64,000 bases of DNA from Thermoplasmatota archaeon (GCA_028279595.1 JANQNK010000020.1:124001-188000); one strand, 5' to 3'; counted from the first letter of the stretch, positions 7,427-16,094 are shown. Numbers and translations: made by a program. The notes: a model not told the origin generated them from the letters alone.

Positions 7427-8365
7427 TCAGTACGCATCCAGGTCGCTCATCGTGAAGAGGTCGTCTCCGACCCCGTACAGGTCCTCGATCCCCCCGATGT
7501 CCAGCTCCCCGGTCAGGTCGACCGCCATGAACGTCCCCCAGGTCGTCCCGATCTCGGAGGCTCCCGAACGGACGAGACGTTCGATGATCGCCCTCCTCGG
7601 TGTCCAGTCGTACATGATGTGACCCGTTCCGGTATCCTTCTCCAGTGCTGCAATCATGTCAGGTACGTCGTCGATGTCCACGGCGCACATGTCGATCAGG
7701 TTGATGTACCTGTCAGTTGACTTGCCGATGGTGAACCCGATCATCTCACCGTCGCGGAAGTAGCTATGCCTATCGTAAGGACCATCGTGGAAGTTCATCT
7801 CCCTGATGCTGATGACTCCTTCGAAGCGGTGGGTGAATCCCAGGAGGTCCTCTGCATATCTCTTGTAGATCCCATGGGCGTCCTGATCTGTAAGCCCCTT
7901 CTTGCAGACGACATCCGTCTCCGCAGGTCCCGAACAGGGTTTGATGGCGGAACTGAAGTGGCCGAAGTCCCGGTACCCGAACTTCCTGTACAGATCGTAT
8001 GCCACCCAGGAGCGCCGCGTTCCCAGGACCGCGAATCGAACATCCTCTTCCAGGAGTATCCTGTGGGTCTCCTCGAACAATGCGGTGGAATATCCGCGCC
8101 GGGCGGAATCTGGACGGGTGCAGACACCCCAGACGAACCCGACCTTCTCCAGCCCCTCGGTGGTGTCCGTGTCAACGACACAGTAGCCCACCTGAGCCCT
8201 TACCTCGTCGTCATCGACAGCGTAGAGCGCGTAATGATCGGGGAGCCACGGGTCCTTCTCCCTCAGCTCACGGGCCAACTCAGGACTGAGGAACCATCTG
8301 AAACTGGTCCAGTCAATGACCTTGACCCCATCCGGGTCGACCTCGTCGTAGGGGAGTATCTTCAT
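7427..8365 (-). CDS. GNAT acetyltransferase, two-part, about 310 residues
   Basis: A 312-residue protein with a clear GNAT domain near residues 50-150: VGFVWGVCTRPDSARRGYSTALFEETHRIL contains the acetyl-CoA loop (RRGYST) and YDLYRKFGYRD is the beta-6/7 segment. The second half may be a degenerate GNAT or an SCP2-like tail as in Eis-type enzymes. A TATA element CCTTATACATC ends about 20 bases before the ATG, so the transcript is probably leaderless. It forms a two-gene unit with the GrpB gene. The substrate is not known. Confidence 0.85.
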   Translation of the reverse strand: MKILPYDEVDPDGVKVIDWTSFRWFLSPELARELREKDPWLPDHYALYAVDDDEVRAQVGYCVVDTDTTEGLEKVGFVWGVCTRPDSARRGYSTALFEETHRILLEEDVRFAVLGTRRSWVAYDLYRKFGYRDFGHFSSAIKPCSGPAETDVVCKKGLTDQDAHGIYKRYAEDLLGFTHRFEGVISIREMNFHDGPYDRHSYFRDGEMIGFTIGKSTDRYINLIDMCAVDIDDVPDMIAALEKDTGTGHIMYDWTPRRAIIERLVRSGASEIGTTWGTFMAVDLTGELDIGGIEDLYGVGDDLFTMSDLDAY

Positions 8366-8401
8366 TAGACCATGTAATCGGTTCGATGTATAAGGGCATT
8401 G

Positions 8402-9376
8402 TCAGACAATCGGAAGTTCGATCTCCGCGTAGTACTTCCTTTTTAGATCGTTTCGCAACCTCAATACTAATCCATTATAGCGGAGCCCTCTAACGTTCAT
8501 TATATCGTCATCTGAGAACTTCCCGTCCCCGTCCGCATCCTCGAACGTGACAAAGAGCGTATGATTCGTTCCATTGGCGGGCTCCCGCGCATAGAAATTA
8601 CTACCTATTGTCAATGAAGAAGCATTGAACTGGTCCTCGAGGAAAAGGATGTCAGTGATCTTCCCTGACATTGAAATCGTCTCGTCGTCCGAATCCAATC
8701 CTTCGATAACCTCGCTTTTATTGTTAAGTAACTGATAAGATAGATCGCTCAGATCAGCTCCGTCCGTCATGATGAACCTGATCTCGTGACTACCCATGGA
8801 TGACATCCTCATGTGTCCAAGGGATATTTCGTCGCCCGAACCCGAGCCGATGGTCACTTCAGCATTGTCCCACGAAGCGAAGAACGCATAGGCCAGTATG
8901 GCAATGACCAGGAACGACACGACAACGGCCACGAGGATGAACTTGACCGCCGAGCCCTTCTTTGCCGGAACGGGCTGCGGGGCTCCTCGACCGTATGGGT
9001 CGACATAACCCGGTGTCATCGTGGTCGCGGGAGCTGCACCCAGCGGCTGCTGCGCTCCGGGTGTGAAGCCAGAATATTGTATCTGATACTGGGTCCCCTG
9101 CTGTTGCCCCGGATATAGTGGCTGTTCCTGTGTCCCCGGAACCGGCTGGACCTGTGGCGCCTCAACGTAACCTGGCTGCTGGCTCTGGTCATACGGTTCC
9201 TGATACTGGGCCTGAGGCTGCTGCTGATAGGCCGTCTGGTACTGTTGCTGCTGCTGTGCGTACTGCTGCTGAGCTGGCTGCTGTGCCGCTGCGACGTACG
9301 CCTGACAGACGTAACAGTAGTACTGACCGTACTGTTCGACATAATTGGTCATGTTACCGCATGTCGGACACTGCAT
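8402..9376 (-). CDS. zinc ribbon, Gln/Pro-rich linker, single-TM protein with extracellular domain
   Basis: A 324-residue protein with an unusual order of parts. Residues 1-27 form a zinc ribbon (Cys3, Cys6, Cys21, Cys24), residues 30-140 are a low-complexity Gln/Pro/Tyr-rich linker, residues 143-168 are one membrane helix, and residues 170-324 are a beta-rich domain with the acidic loop DADGDGKFSDDD that resembles a calcium site. Because the ribbon lacks a signal peptide it should be inside the cell, putting the C-terminal domain outside. The outer domain recalls archaellin/pilin-like beta domains but I cannot assign it. The ATG follows AGAGGGGACGAT. Confidence 0.7.
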   Translation of the reverse strand: MQCPTCGNMTNYVEQYGQYYCYVCQAYVAAAQQPAQQQYAQQQQQYQTAYQQQPQAQYQEPYDQSQQPGYVEAPQVQPVPGTQEQPLYPGQQQGTQYQIQYSGFTPGAQQPLGAAPATTMTPGYVDPYGRGAPQPVPAKKGSAVKFILVAVVVSFLVIAILAYAFFASWDNAEVTIGSGSGDEISLGHMRMSSMGSHEIRFIMTDGADLSDLSYQLLNNKSEVIEGLDSDDETISMSGKITDILFLEDQFNASSLTIGSNFYAREPANGTNHTLFVTFEDADGDGKFSDDDIMNVRGLRYNGLVLRLRNDLKRKYYAEIELPIV

Positions 9377-9428
9377 ATCGTCCCCTCTGGACCGGGTAGG
9401 GAACGTGGATATAAAATCCTATCCTGGT

Positions 9429-9953
9429 TCAGCCATCTTCCTTCCGGGTCAGGTTGAACCATATGGTCATCGTCAGGATCACGACCACGAAGGTCACCAC
9501 GACGGCCATCGAGGAATCCGGCACCGCTGTGTCGTCCTTGTGCTCCTCGTCATCGCTTTGGATGTCATCACAGTCGCTGCAATGTTCTCCGACTACGATG
9601 TCCATCTTGACCTCGGCCGACCAGGTGTCGTTGTCGTCCATCACCGAGAACCAGATCCTGTGCTCTCCGACTGTCATGTTCGTCCGGTTGAAGGACTGGT
9701 TCCTTGAGAGGACGCCAGTGACGTTGGAACGCCATTTGTATGCCACGACCTCACCGTCGGGATCGTTCCCGTGGCCGCTGAAGTAGACGGTGTCGCCCTT
9801 GCCCTTGGGCGGAACGTAGATGGAATCGATCTCGGCGGTCGGAGGTTCATTGGTGGCGTTCTGCGCTGACGCTGATGGGATGAGAACGAAAAGGATGGCC
9901 AATGAGATGGCGATCACGGAAAGGAGCAGGAGATAGCGTCCACGCATGCGCAT
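9429..9953 (-). CDS. secreted, membrane-anchored PKD/Ig-like domain protein
   Basis: A 174-residue protein with a signal peptide (YLLLLSVIAISLAILFVL), a single PKD-like domain (PPTAEIDSIYVPP... GNDPDGEVVAYKWRS... GEHRIWFSVMDDNDTWS), a short acidic stretch with a CSDC pair, and a C-terminal helix (MAVVVTFVVVILTMTIWF) followed by TRKEDG. Four NxS/T sites occur in the outer domain. PKD domains mediate surface protein contacts. The start at 9953 is 20 bases after the stop of the upstream NosD-membrane gene, so both probably share a transcript. Confidence 0.75.
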   Translation of the reverse strand: MRMRGRYLLLLSVIAISLAILFVLIPSASAQNATNEPPTAEIDSIYVPPKGKGDTVYFSGHGNDPDGEVVAYKWRSNVTGVLSRNQSFNRTNMTVGEHRIWFSVMDDNDTWSAEVKMDIVVGEHCSDCDDIQSDDEEHKDDTAVPDSSMAVVVTFVVVILTMTIWFNLTRKEDG

Positions 9954-9973
9954 GAGATGGAGACCCCCGGTTT

Positions 9974-12900
9974 TTAACGTTGCGCCTCGCTCAGGATGAC
10001 CCCCCATTCGTGGAGGGAATGGTCGCTCCTTTCGATTGGACGGATCTCCGGTTCCGACAGCATGGTATCAGGAGGGACCTCCCTTACAACGAACATCACA
10101 CGCAGGTATTCTTCATAGACCAGTTCGGTCTCCAATTTGAAGATGCGTTCGATGTCAGCCTCCAATGCCGGCTGGACAGCATAGTTGAACTCATCCTTCC
10201 CGAAGGCTATCTTCATGTCCTCCGCGATCCAGTAGTCGATGAAATCGTTCACCTCGTTCTCCAGGAATCCGTACCCATCCATGATGTCCGAGAAGATGGT
10301 CCTTAGGTCCCCGACCGATACCGGGTCACCATTCCATGTGTATCCCACGGTCCCTTTGCCGATGGTCCATCCTCGGTCGCTTACCCTGGGGACGATGGTC
10401 TCAGCTTCGTAGATCAGATAATCATGCATCGCACCATCCGAGTGGATTCTTCCATCCTCCAGTGTGAGGTCCCTCCATTCGGTGATCGAGGAGAGAGGAC
10501 GTTCAGGGATCGTCCTGATGGTCCGTCCCTTGAGGTACAATCGCACGGTCTCCTTATCCACCTTCGGCGTCCGCAGGTAGATCGCAGGCTTGAACGCCAC
10601 CGCTTTCATTTGAGATAGGAGAAGCAGGACCAGGTTCCACAGAAGGGCGTTGTACACCATGGTCGTCGCAGTGTTCCTGAATCTCTTACCCCCCTTTGCG
10701 AGCAGAATCAGTGGCACGATGATCGCTGCCAGGCTTATCGGGAAGCAGATAAAGAACGCGTCAGTGAACCCCTCGGTCCCTACGAAGGCGTTGACCACCC
10801 ACGGGCCGTCCTCCGGATTCCTATGCGCGAGGGAGACCGTGTCAAGGAAGGCTATGATGAACAAGAGGAATGCTACTCCGAGAAGACCGACGGAGAGCCA
10901 CGGGCTTGCCTTGTTCAGATATCTCGACCTCTCGATACGTCTTTTCCGCGCTCTTGCGAGACGTCTGATATCATATCGATTCCTGTGGTATGTCCATACA
11001 GCGAAGGCTATCAATAAAACGCCTATGGCATTCATCGCGAGCACAACGGGGTTTGGACCGAAGATGCTGTACAGGGAAAGGCCGTGGTACAGGATAATCA
11101 ATCCTATGAAAGTTCCCATGCTCACGATATTCATGTTCTTCTGGGTCTTGATCGCCTCCGATCTTCCCATACCCCGAGGTCTGCTGACGATCGTCCTCTT
11201 CTGTTCCTTCTTTTGTAAGTATCCCTGGAGGCTGATCAGGACGCCCATCAACATGAACGTGCTTGATATCAGCACCATCTGGGATATCGGTTCGAGGACC
11301 TTGACATAGAGCGGGATCTCGTGGTCGGGTCCGCTGAACGATTCGACATGGTAGAGGCCGGCCAATCCGAAGATGATCGTACCGGCGAGCATTGCCCCCC
11401 ATTTCTTCAATGGAGAACCGAAGAGCACCCTTGGTCGCTTGAGATCGCACCAAGGGATGAAGATCATGTATATGATCCCCATGAACGCCAGCGCTGCGAA
11501 TACCACGAAAGCCTCCCATTCCATTCCGATCAGGAAGAGGAATCCGGAGGTCCCGAGGGTGACCGCGAAGATGGTCACCAGGATATCGAGTACCCATCTT
11601 ACGATCTTTGGCTCCCCCGTTCGATCCCGAACGGCCACCCAGGCGAGCAACAGGACCGATGTGATCAACATCATCAGGACCCTGGTGACCAACAATAAGC
11701 CCTCTTCGATGCGATCGTCGTACTTCGACCCGCTGTTGCCGTAGATATGGTTCCCATCGGACGATACGAGGTGGATCCCCCATGATCCCGTGTCGCTGCA
11801 GTCGTTATTCCTTATAACGTTTCTGTCCGCCCGCAAGAGGTAGATCCCGTTGTCACCGTTCCCTGAACAATCGTTCCTAGCGATCCTGTTCGTATAACTG
11901 CGCTCCATCTCGATGCCACGTTTCGAATTGTTTGAGAAATCGTTATCCTGAACAACGCAGTTGTCCGCATACCCGATCGTCGATCCGACCCGATTGTCAG
12001 TGCAGACATTGTCCTCCGAGGTCATATCGTCGACATATTCCAGCTTGATCCCAATGTCGTTGTAGAGACAAGTATTGTCAATCACATCGTTCTCTTGACT
12101 GTTGTAGACCTCGATACCCCAGAGACGATTCCAGTAACAATTGTTGCCCAAGACATCATTTCCTACACTGTCCACCAGTTCGATCCCCTGACCATTCGAT
12201 GAACAGTTGTTGTACGAGATCCGGTTCAGATTCGATCTGTAGATCCGGATCCCCCAGTCGTTCTCAATGCAATCGTTCGCTAGGATCACGTTCTCCCTGC
12301 ATTCGCCATAGTAATTGCGATGATGGGCTCCAATAGCGATCCCTTGATAATTGGAATCAATTCTATTTGTCGCAATATAATTCCGATGGCTGGCGAGAAG
12401 GGTGATCCCGTAGGTGCAGCTTGATATCTGATTGTTAACTATGCGATTATCATTGGACAAGGCGACCATGATGCCGTCCGGAACGTTCGAGATGTTCAAG
12501 CCGCTCAACTCGATCCGTTCACACTGGACCGTGATGACCTGACCCGTATCATCTGGAACCGTATGATCGGACACATTGACGAGATATCTTATCGGCCTGC
12601 CATTTACCGTGTTCGACACGTCGATATCGTGAGTGTTCCAGCATTCTGTATCAACACCGTCGATCCTCAGGCCGCAATCGATCATCGATATGTCCTTCAA
12701 TGTGTTGTTCTCCGAATAATAGAGGCTGATCCCCACCGGAGAGCAGCGGACGGTCATGTTCGAGATCGAGCAGTTCGATCCCCTGACTAGGATGCCGTTA
12801 TCCTCCGTCCTGACATCGAACCCACTGACGTTCACCCGATCCCCCGCGATGGTCAATGCGATCCCTGATTCGATCGTGATGACAGGTCGGTCGGTCCCGT

Positions 12901-13153
12901 TTCCTGTCAATGTCAATCTCTCATCTATAAACAGACTCTCGTTGTAACTGCCGTTGTTGACGATGATCAGATCACCGTCCTCCGCCTCCCCCACGGCTGA
13001 CATTATGGTCGTGTGATCCCCGGGTCCATCGTCGTCCACTATCAGTGTCCTAGCGGTCGATACCTGACCCACGGACAGAATGACCAGGGGGAGGATGAAG
13101 AACGTCATTATTGACATCGATCTAATGAGCCTGGTTCGTTTCCCACAGACCAT
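9974..13153 (-). CDS. NosD-type beta-helix fused to polytopic membrane domain and soluble C-terminal domain
   Basis: A 1059-residue three-part protein. A signal peptide is followed by RTLIVDDDGPGDHTTI and about 440 residues of right-handed parallel beta-helix rungs rich in Asn (N.N..S....GI.L..S..N.I..N.C), as in NosD/PbH1 proteins. From about residue 485 to 860 there are some ten hydrophobic segments, and the last 200 residues form a soluble alpha/beta domain. The helix should be outside and the tail inside or outside depending on segment count. No relative with this order is known to me. Neighbours are other envelope proteins. Start at 13153 is set by AGAGGGG five bases upstream. Confidence 0.75.
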   Translation of the reverse strand: MVCGKRTRLIRSMSIMTFFILPLVILSVGQVSTARTLIVDDDGPGDHTTIMSAVGEAEDGDLIIVNNGSYNESLFIDERLTLTGNGTDRPVITIESGIALTIAGDRVNVSGFDVRTEDNGILVRGSNCSISNMTVRCSPVGISLYYSENNTLKDISMIDCGLRIDGVDTECWNTHDIDVSNTVNGRPIRYLVNVSDHTVPDDTGQVITVQCERIELSGLNISNVPDGIMVALSNDNRIVNNQISSCTYGITLLASHRNYIATNRIDSNYQGIAIGAHHRNYYGECRENVILANDCIENDWGIRIYRSNLNRISYNNCSSNGQGIELVDSVGNDVLGNNCYWNRLWGIEVYNSQENDVIDNTCLYNDIGIKLEYVDDMTSEDNVCTDNRVGSTIGYADNCVVQDNDFSNNSKRGIEMERSYTNRIARNDCSGNGDNGIYLLRADRNVIRNNDCSDTGSWGIHLVSSDGNHIYGNSGSKYDDRIEEGLLLVTRVLMMLITSVLLLAWVAVRDRTGEPKIVRWVLDILVTIFAVTLGTSGFLFLIGMEWEAFVVFAALAFMGIIYMIFIPWCDLKRPRVLFGSPLKKWGAMLAGTIIFGLAGLYHVESFSGPDHEIPLYVKVLEPISQMVLISSTFMLMGVLISLQGYLQKKEQKRTIVSRPRGMGRSEAIKTQKNMNIVSMGTFIGLIILYHGLSLYSIFGPNPVVLAMNAIGVLLIAFAVWTYHRNRYDIRRLARARKRRIERSRYLNKASPWLSVGLLGVAFLLFIIAFLDTVSLAHRNPEDGPWVVNAFVGTEGFTDAFFICFPISLAAIIVPLILLAKGGKRFRNTATTMVYNALLWNLVLLLLSQMKAVAFKPAIYLRTPKVDKETVRLYLKGRTIRTIPERPLSSITEWRDLTLEDGRIHSDGAMHDYLIYEAETIVPRVSDRGWTIGKGTVGYTWNGDPVSVGDLRTIFSDIMDGYGFLENEVNDFIDYWIAEDMKIAFGKDEFNYAVQPALEADIERIFKLETELVYEEYLRVMFVVREVPPDTMLSEPEIRPIERSDHSLHEWGVILSEAQR

Positions 13154-13219
13154 CACGTCCCCTCTGGCACCCGGTATGGCATCTTACTAAATAATCTCAT
13201 CGTCCGGTGATCGGCCGGA

Positions 13220-13963
13220 TCAATCGGCGTCCTCGGATCCCTCGATCCATTTCCCCTCGCTGTCGATCTTCCCTTCCTCTTTCAGGGAGGCGATGTGGGC
13301 TCCATAGTCCTCCTCGTTGTCGAAACAGAGCGCCGGTGCTACCAGTCCGCAGTTCCTGCAGACGATCTGCCCGGAGACGTCGAAGACGCCTGGGACACCT
13401 CCCTCTGCAATGCTCGCCATTCCGAGGTCCCTGCTCCCGCATCGGACGCAAGCGTCGATATCGTCATACATCGAGACATCGTCGTCCTCGGTCGCGGAAT
13501 CGATCCTGTCGTAGACGTCATCGTCGGAATCGAGGGCCCTGTCCTCCGCAACGGCCTGCTCCTGACCGTGGGCAGACCTGTATCCGTCGATGGCCTCCCT
13601 CAGGTCCAGGAGCACCTTCTTCCTTCCCGTGATCAGATATGTCCTGTCCTCGGTCTCGATGTCAAGGGCCCATATCAGGACCGTGTGATAGCCGATGATC
13701 AGGCCGAGTCCGAAGATGTTGCTCAAAACGGCCAAGAGGATGTGGACCTGGAACATGACGTTCAGACCGAGAAGTATCCACGGTATCAGGATGAACAGGA
13801 CGCCTATCCGGATCGCGTTCTCGGGAAGCCTGTTGACCCTCGTGTAGAGGACTGACGTGACCTTGTCGAGCCTGACCCTGACGACGTTATCACCCTTCCT
13901 CGCTGTCAGGGTACTGCCCTTCACCCTTGTCCCGTATCCCCTGAGCTCTATCCTTTCCGTCAT
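13220..13963 (-). CDS. two-TM membrane protein with PH-like start and C-terminal zinc ribbon
   Basis: A 247-residue protein. Residues 1-50 form beta strands (RIELRGYGTRVKGSTLTA) like the start of bacterial PH domains, then two membrane helices at about 57-75 and 80-105, further strands ending near the phrase RTYLITGRKKVLLDL, an acidic linker, and a zinc ribbon (CVRCG ... CRNCG). The ribbon and linker should be cytoplasmic. The role is unknown; such proteins may sense or scaffold. A GTG at 13975 is an alternative start. Confidence 0.6.
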   Translation of the reverse strand: MTERIELRGYGTRVKGSTLTARKGDNVVRVRLDKVTSVLYTRVNRLPENAIRIGVLFILIPWILLGLNVMFQVHILLAVLSNIFGLGLIIGYHTVLIWALDIETEDRTYLITGRKKVLLDLREAIDGYRSAHGQEQAVAEDRALDSDDDVYDRIDSATEDDDVSMYDDIDACVRCGSRDLGMASIAEGGVPGVFDVSGQIVCRNCGLVAPALCFDNEEDYGAHIASLKEEGKIDSEGKWIEGSEDAD

Positions 13964-14011
13964 GGTGTCCAGCACCTATGTTCGTCTCGGTAAGTGATAA
14001 GGATATCGCCT

Positions 14012-14545
14012 TTAATGGATGTTCCCATCGAGCCAATCCCGATCTGCCCTGTAGATGACGAGTTCGCGGTCATAGTACTCCTCGGTCATTCCCTCGGACC
14101 TCAGCCCGAGCTTCTCCATGACCCTTATCGAAGCGTGATTTCCCGCATTCGCCAGTGCGATCACCGAGGCAAGGCCGAGCTCTTCGAGGCCGAAGACCAG
14201 CCAGGCTCTGGCGGCCTCTGTCGCGTACCCTTGACGCGTGAACTCCTTTGAGATGGTCCATACGACCTCCACCACTTCCTCGTTATCGGGTATCACCGCG
14301 AGGCCGACCGACCCTATGAGCTGGCCGGTCTCCCTGACGATGACCGCTGCGCGTGTGAATCCCCGCTTCTGCCACGACTCGGTCCTCTTCAATATACCCT
14401 CTCGAATGGTCGCCACGTCAGGGACCTCCTCGACGTTGTGCCCTTCCATGATCTCGGGTTGCAGTACGATCTTGAGATACTCCTCCGCGTCGTCATCGGT
14501 GAACAACCGCAGGGTCAGCCGTTCGGTCTCCATGGGCAATGTCAT
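14012..14545 (-). CDS. GNAT acetyltransferase, RimJ/RimL type
   Basis: A 177-residue GNAT protein. METERLTLRLFTDDDAEEY is the typical first strand, GQLIGSVGLAVI the central strand, RQGYATEAARAWL the acetyl-CoA loop, and NHASIRVMEKLGLRSEG the beta-6 segment. It resembles ribosomal-protein N-acetyltransferases, but many relatives act on antibiotics or metabolites. It is transcribed divergently from the small HTH gene across an AT-rich intergenic region with two inverted repeats. The ATG at 14545 has GAGGA 7 bases upstream. Confidence 0.9.
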   Translation of the reverse strand: MTLPMETERLTLRLFTDDDAEEYLKIVLQPEIMEGHNVEEVPDVATIREGILKRTESWQKRGFTRAAVIVRETGQLIGSVGLAVIPDNEEVVEVVWTISKEFTRQGYATEAARAWLVFGLEELGLASVIALANAGNHASIRVMEKLGLRSEGMTEEYYDRELVIYRADRDWLDGNIH

Positions 14546-14636
14546 ACAAGGTCCTCAGGCGACCCATGTCATCTGCCGATATCATCGTTTCGTATTCCCT
14601 GGCAGTCGTTTGGCTACGGCCGAAAGTTATATATAT

Positions 14637-14695
14637 GTTATAATTATATAACCAAAAGTTACAAAGATAAAACAAAAGGTTAGAAATAACTAACC
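14637..14695. promoter_or_regulatory. AT-rich divergent promoter with two inverted repeats
   Basis: The 183 bases between the GNAT and HTH genes contain GTTATA-N4-TATAAC (14637-14652) within a run of alternating TA, and GGTTAG-N6-CTAACC (14678-14695) about 34 bases before the HTH start. Inverted repeats of this size fit a dimeric repressor. The divergent small XRE-type protein is the natural candidate for autoregulation and for control of the GNAT gene. Confidence 0.5.
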
Positions 14696-14728
14696 TATGG
14701 ATGGGGGACACTCGATATCGGTGGTGTC

Positions 14729-14929
14729 TTGAAGAACCGAATGAAGGAGCTGAGGGCGAGGTACGATATGACACAGGCAGAGCTGGCTGGGATCGTTGGC
14801 GTACGCCGCGAGACCATCGTTCACATGGAGAAGGGAACATACAACCCCTCGCTGAGGCTCGCGCATGCAGTGTCCAAAGCGTTGCACACCTCTGTCGACG
14901 GACTTTTCACGTTCGAGGAGGATATCTAG
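14729..14929 (+). CDS. small XRE-family HTH regulator
   Basis: A 66-residue stand-alone helix-turn-helix protein. [20 protein letters not shown] opens the fold, [21 protein letters not shown] contains the recognition helix, and the C-terminus ends FTFEEDI. This is the compact archaeal/bacterial XRE regulator class whose members nearly always begin MKNR.KELR, which supports the TTG start at 14729 over the ATG at 14741; GGTGGTG precedes the TTG. It probably binds the inverted repeats just upstream. Confidence 0.9.
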   Translation: MKNRMKELRARYDMTQAELAGIVGVRRETIVHMEKGTYNPSLRLAHAVSKALHTSVDGLFTFEEDI

Positions 14930-14953
14930 TTTTGAGTGGACTTGAGGGATTTA

Positions 14954-15003
14954 GGGGAAGGGATGTTTGAAGAAATTTCTTTCAAGCCCCCGATCCCTTC
15001 CCC
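14954..15003. terminator. strong 50-base stem-loop after the HTH gene
   Basis: GGGGAAGGGAT (14954-14964) pairs perfectly with ATCCCTTCCCC (14993-15003). The enclosed bases contain TTTGAAGAAATTTCTTTCAA, itself able to fold back, so a long hairpin can form. It lies 24 bases after the HTH stop and about 110 before the flavin reductase start. No T-run follows on the plus strand, so it may be a terminator, an mRNA-stabilising element or a regulatory structure. Confidence 0.5.
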
Positions 15004-15114
15004 GCACATCCCTGCGACACGAGGATGAGGACTCGCTCGAGCCCGGGCCACGGCGGGCTCAACGCGTCTCTCCAATACCGGTACACTTTTCTGTTGGATA
15101 CCCGTTATCCGACC

Positions 15115-15678
15115 ATGGCCAAGGTCAAGATCAGCACACAGGTCAACCCGTTCCCGATGCCCGTCACCCTCGTGGGATCCCTCGTGGACGGTAAACCGAA
15201 CTTCTTCACGGCTGCCTGGATAAATCGGGGCGATTACACCCCACCCTGCGTTATGGTCGCTATGAACCCGAAGCACCACACGACTCGGGGGGTCAAGGAC
15301 AACGGAACGTTCTCGGTGAACGTCCCGGGCAAGAAACACGTGATCAAGACCGATTACTGCGGCATCAATTCGGGGAAGGACGTTGACAAATCGAAACTCT
15401 TCAACGTCTTCTACGGAAAGACCGAGACCGCGCCCATGATAGAGGGATTCCCCTTGAACCTCGAATGCAAGCTGATGAAGGAGATCGAGATGGGATTCGA
15501 CCACATCTTCATCGGCGAGATCGTCGACGCCTATGCGGAGGAGAGCTTCATCAAGGACGGCAAGATCGACCTCGTATCGATGGAGCCATTCGTCCTCATG
15601 ATGGCGAACGGCAAGTACCATCTCGTCGGGAGGGAGCTCGACGACGCATGGGGTGCCGGCAAGAAGTACAAGGCCTGA
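15115..15678 (+). CDS. flavin reductase-like FMN-binding split-barrel protein
   Basis: A 187-residue protein of the flavin-reductase-like family. PFPMPVTLVGSLVDGKPNFFT, the hallmark FMN-binding opening (split here as residues near 11-30), is followed by AAWINR, GTFSVNVPG and a tyrosine/cysteine segment DYCGINSG. Such proteins bind FMN and act as flavin or metabolite reductases or simple flavin carriers in anaerobes. The start at 15115 begins MAKVKIST; the open frame extends upstream through the stem-loop but is not coding-like. No strong ribosome site is seen. Confidence 0.88.
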   Translation: MAKVKISTQVNPFPMPVTLVGSLVDGKPNFFTAAWINRGDYTPPCVMVAMNPKHHTTRGVKDNGTFSVNVPGKKHVIKTDYCGINSGKDVDKSKLFNVFYGKTETAPMIEGFPLNLECKLMKEIEMGFDHIFIGEIVDAYAEESFIKDGKIDLVSMEPFVLMMANGKYHLVGRELDDAWGAGKKYKA

Positions 15679-15746
15679 CGGAACCGGTCCTCATGGTGCG
15701 ATCCCTGGACCTCCCGAAAACCTCGTTATAGCAGGAATTTCCCTGT

Positions 15747-15779
15747 TGCAGCCTGCATGCAACACCAGGGGATATAAGG
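15747..15779 (+). promoter_or_regulatory. TGCA-repeat element and TATA box before a small ORF
   Basis: TGCAGCCTGCATGCA (15747-15761) is followed by GGGATATAAGG (15769-15779), a good archaeal TATA box 41-51 bases before the ORF at 15820. The TGCA-N3-TGCA pattern recurs twice before the surface-protein gene at 19987, again just upstream of a TATA box. The bases 15679-15746 hold no other recognisable element. Confidence 0.45.
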
Positions 15780-15819
15780 CTCGAACACGAAGGAAAGTAC
15801 AACCTGCTGAGATGATAAT

Positions 15820-16017
15820 ATGTCGAAATCCGTGGACCAAGGATCGAATCGGGGCCGTCGTGTAAGCTATCTCGTCGTATCGGCGAGCATCTTCCCGAGC
15901 TACTTCAGGGCCGAGCGCGTCGGCCCGAATGGCGTTGAGGACCTCTACCTCGACATCACCCGGACCCGTCGTATGAAGACCGATTCGCTAATAGTCTACC
16001 GCGAGAAGCGGTCCTGA
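15820..16017 (+). CDS. small hypothetical protein, 65 residues
   Basis: A short basic protein (YLVVSASIFPSYFRAERVG, then VEDLYLDITRTRRMKTDSL) without membrane segments or cysteines. I do not recognise it. Support for a real gene comes from its surroundings: a TATA box and TGCA repeats upstream, a GAGATGAT sequence before the ATG, and a hairpin with a T-run shortly after its stop. The pattern of a beta strand followed by an amphipathic segment could be a small regulator or RNA-binding protein, but nothing specific is visible. Confidence 0.45.
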   Translation: MSKSVDQGSNRGRRVSYLVVSASIFPSYFRAERVGPNGVEDLYLDITRTRRMKTDSLIVYREKRS

Positions 16018-16035
16018 TCACGTTCGATCGAACAA

Positions 16036-16094
16036 CGGGGAGGAGGCTGGTACTTGACCTGGTCCCCCGGCCGTACTCCCCGACCCTTTTTCCT
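16036..16094 (+). terminator. hairpin with T-run between convergent genes
   Basis: CGGGGAG (16036-16042) pairs with CTCCCCG (16076-16082), and CCCTTTTTCCTC follows on the plus strand. It lies 19 bases after the small ORF and runs into the 3' end of the convergent Bat-type regulator. It fits a terminator for the small plus-strand transcript. Confidence 0.5.

Noticed and set aside
9180..9300. CTG/TTG-rich stretch considered as a microsatellite
   Set aside because: It is the coding sequence of the Gln-rich linker on the minus strand with mixed Gln codons, not a pure repeat.
10650..11309. 219-codon plus-strand frame opposite the NosD-membrane fusion
   Set aside because: The hydrophobic look comes from the complement of membrane helices; no ribosome site or promoter.
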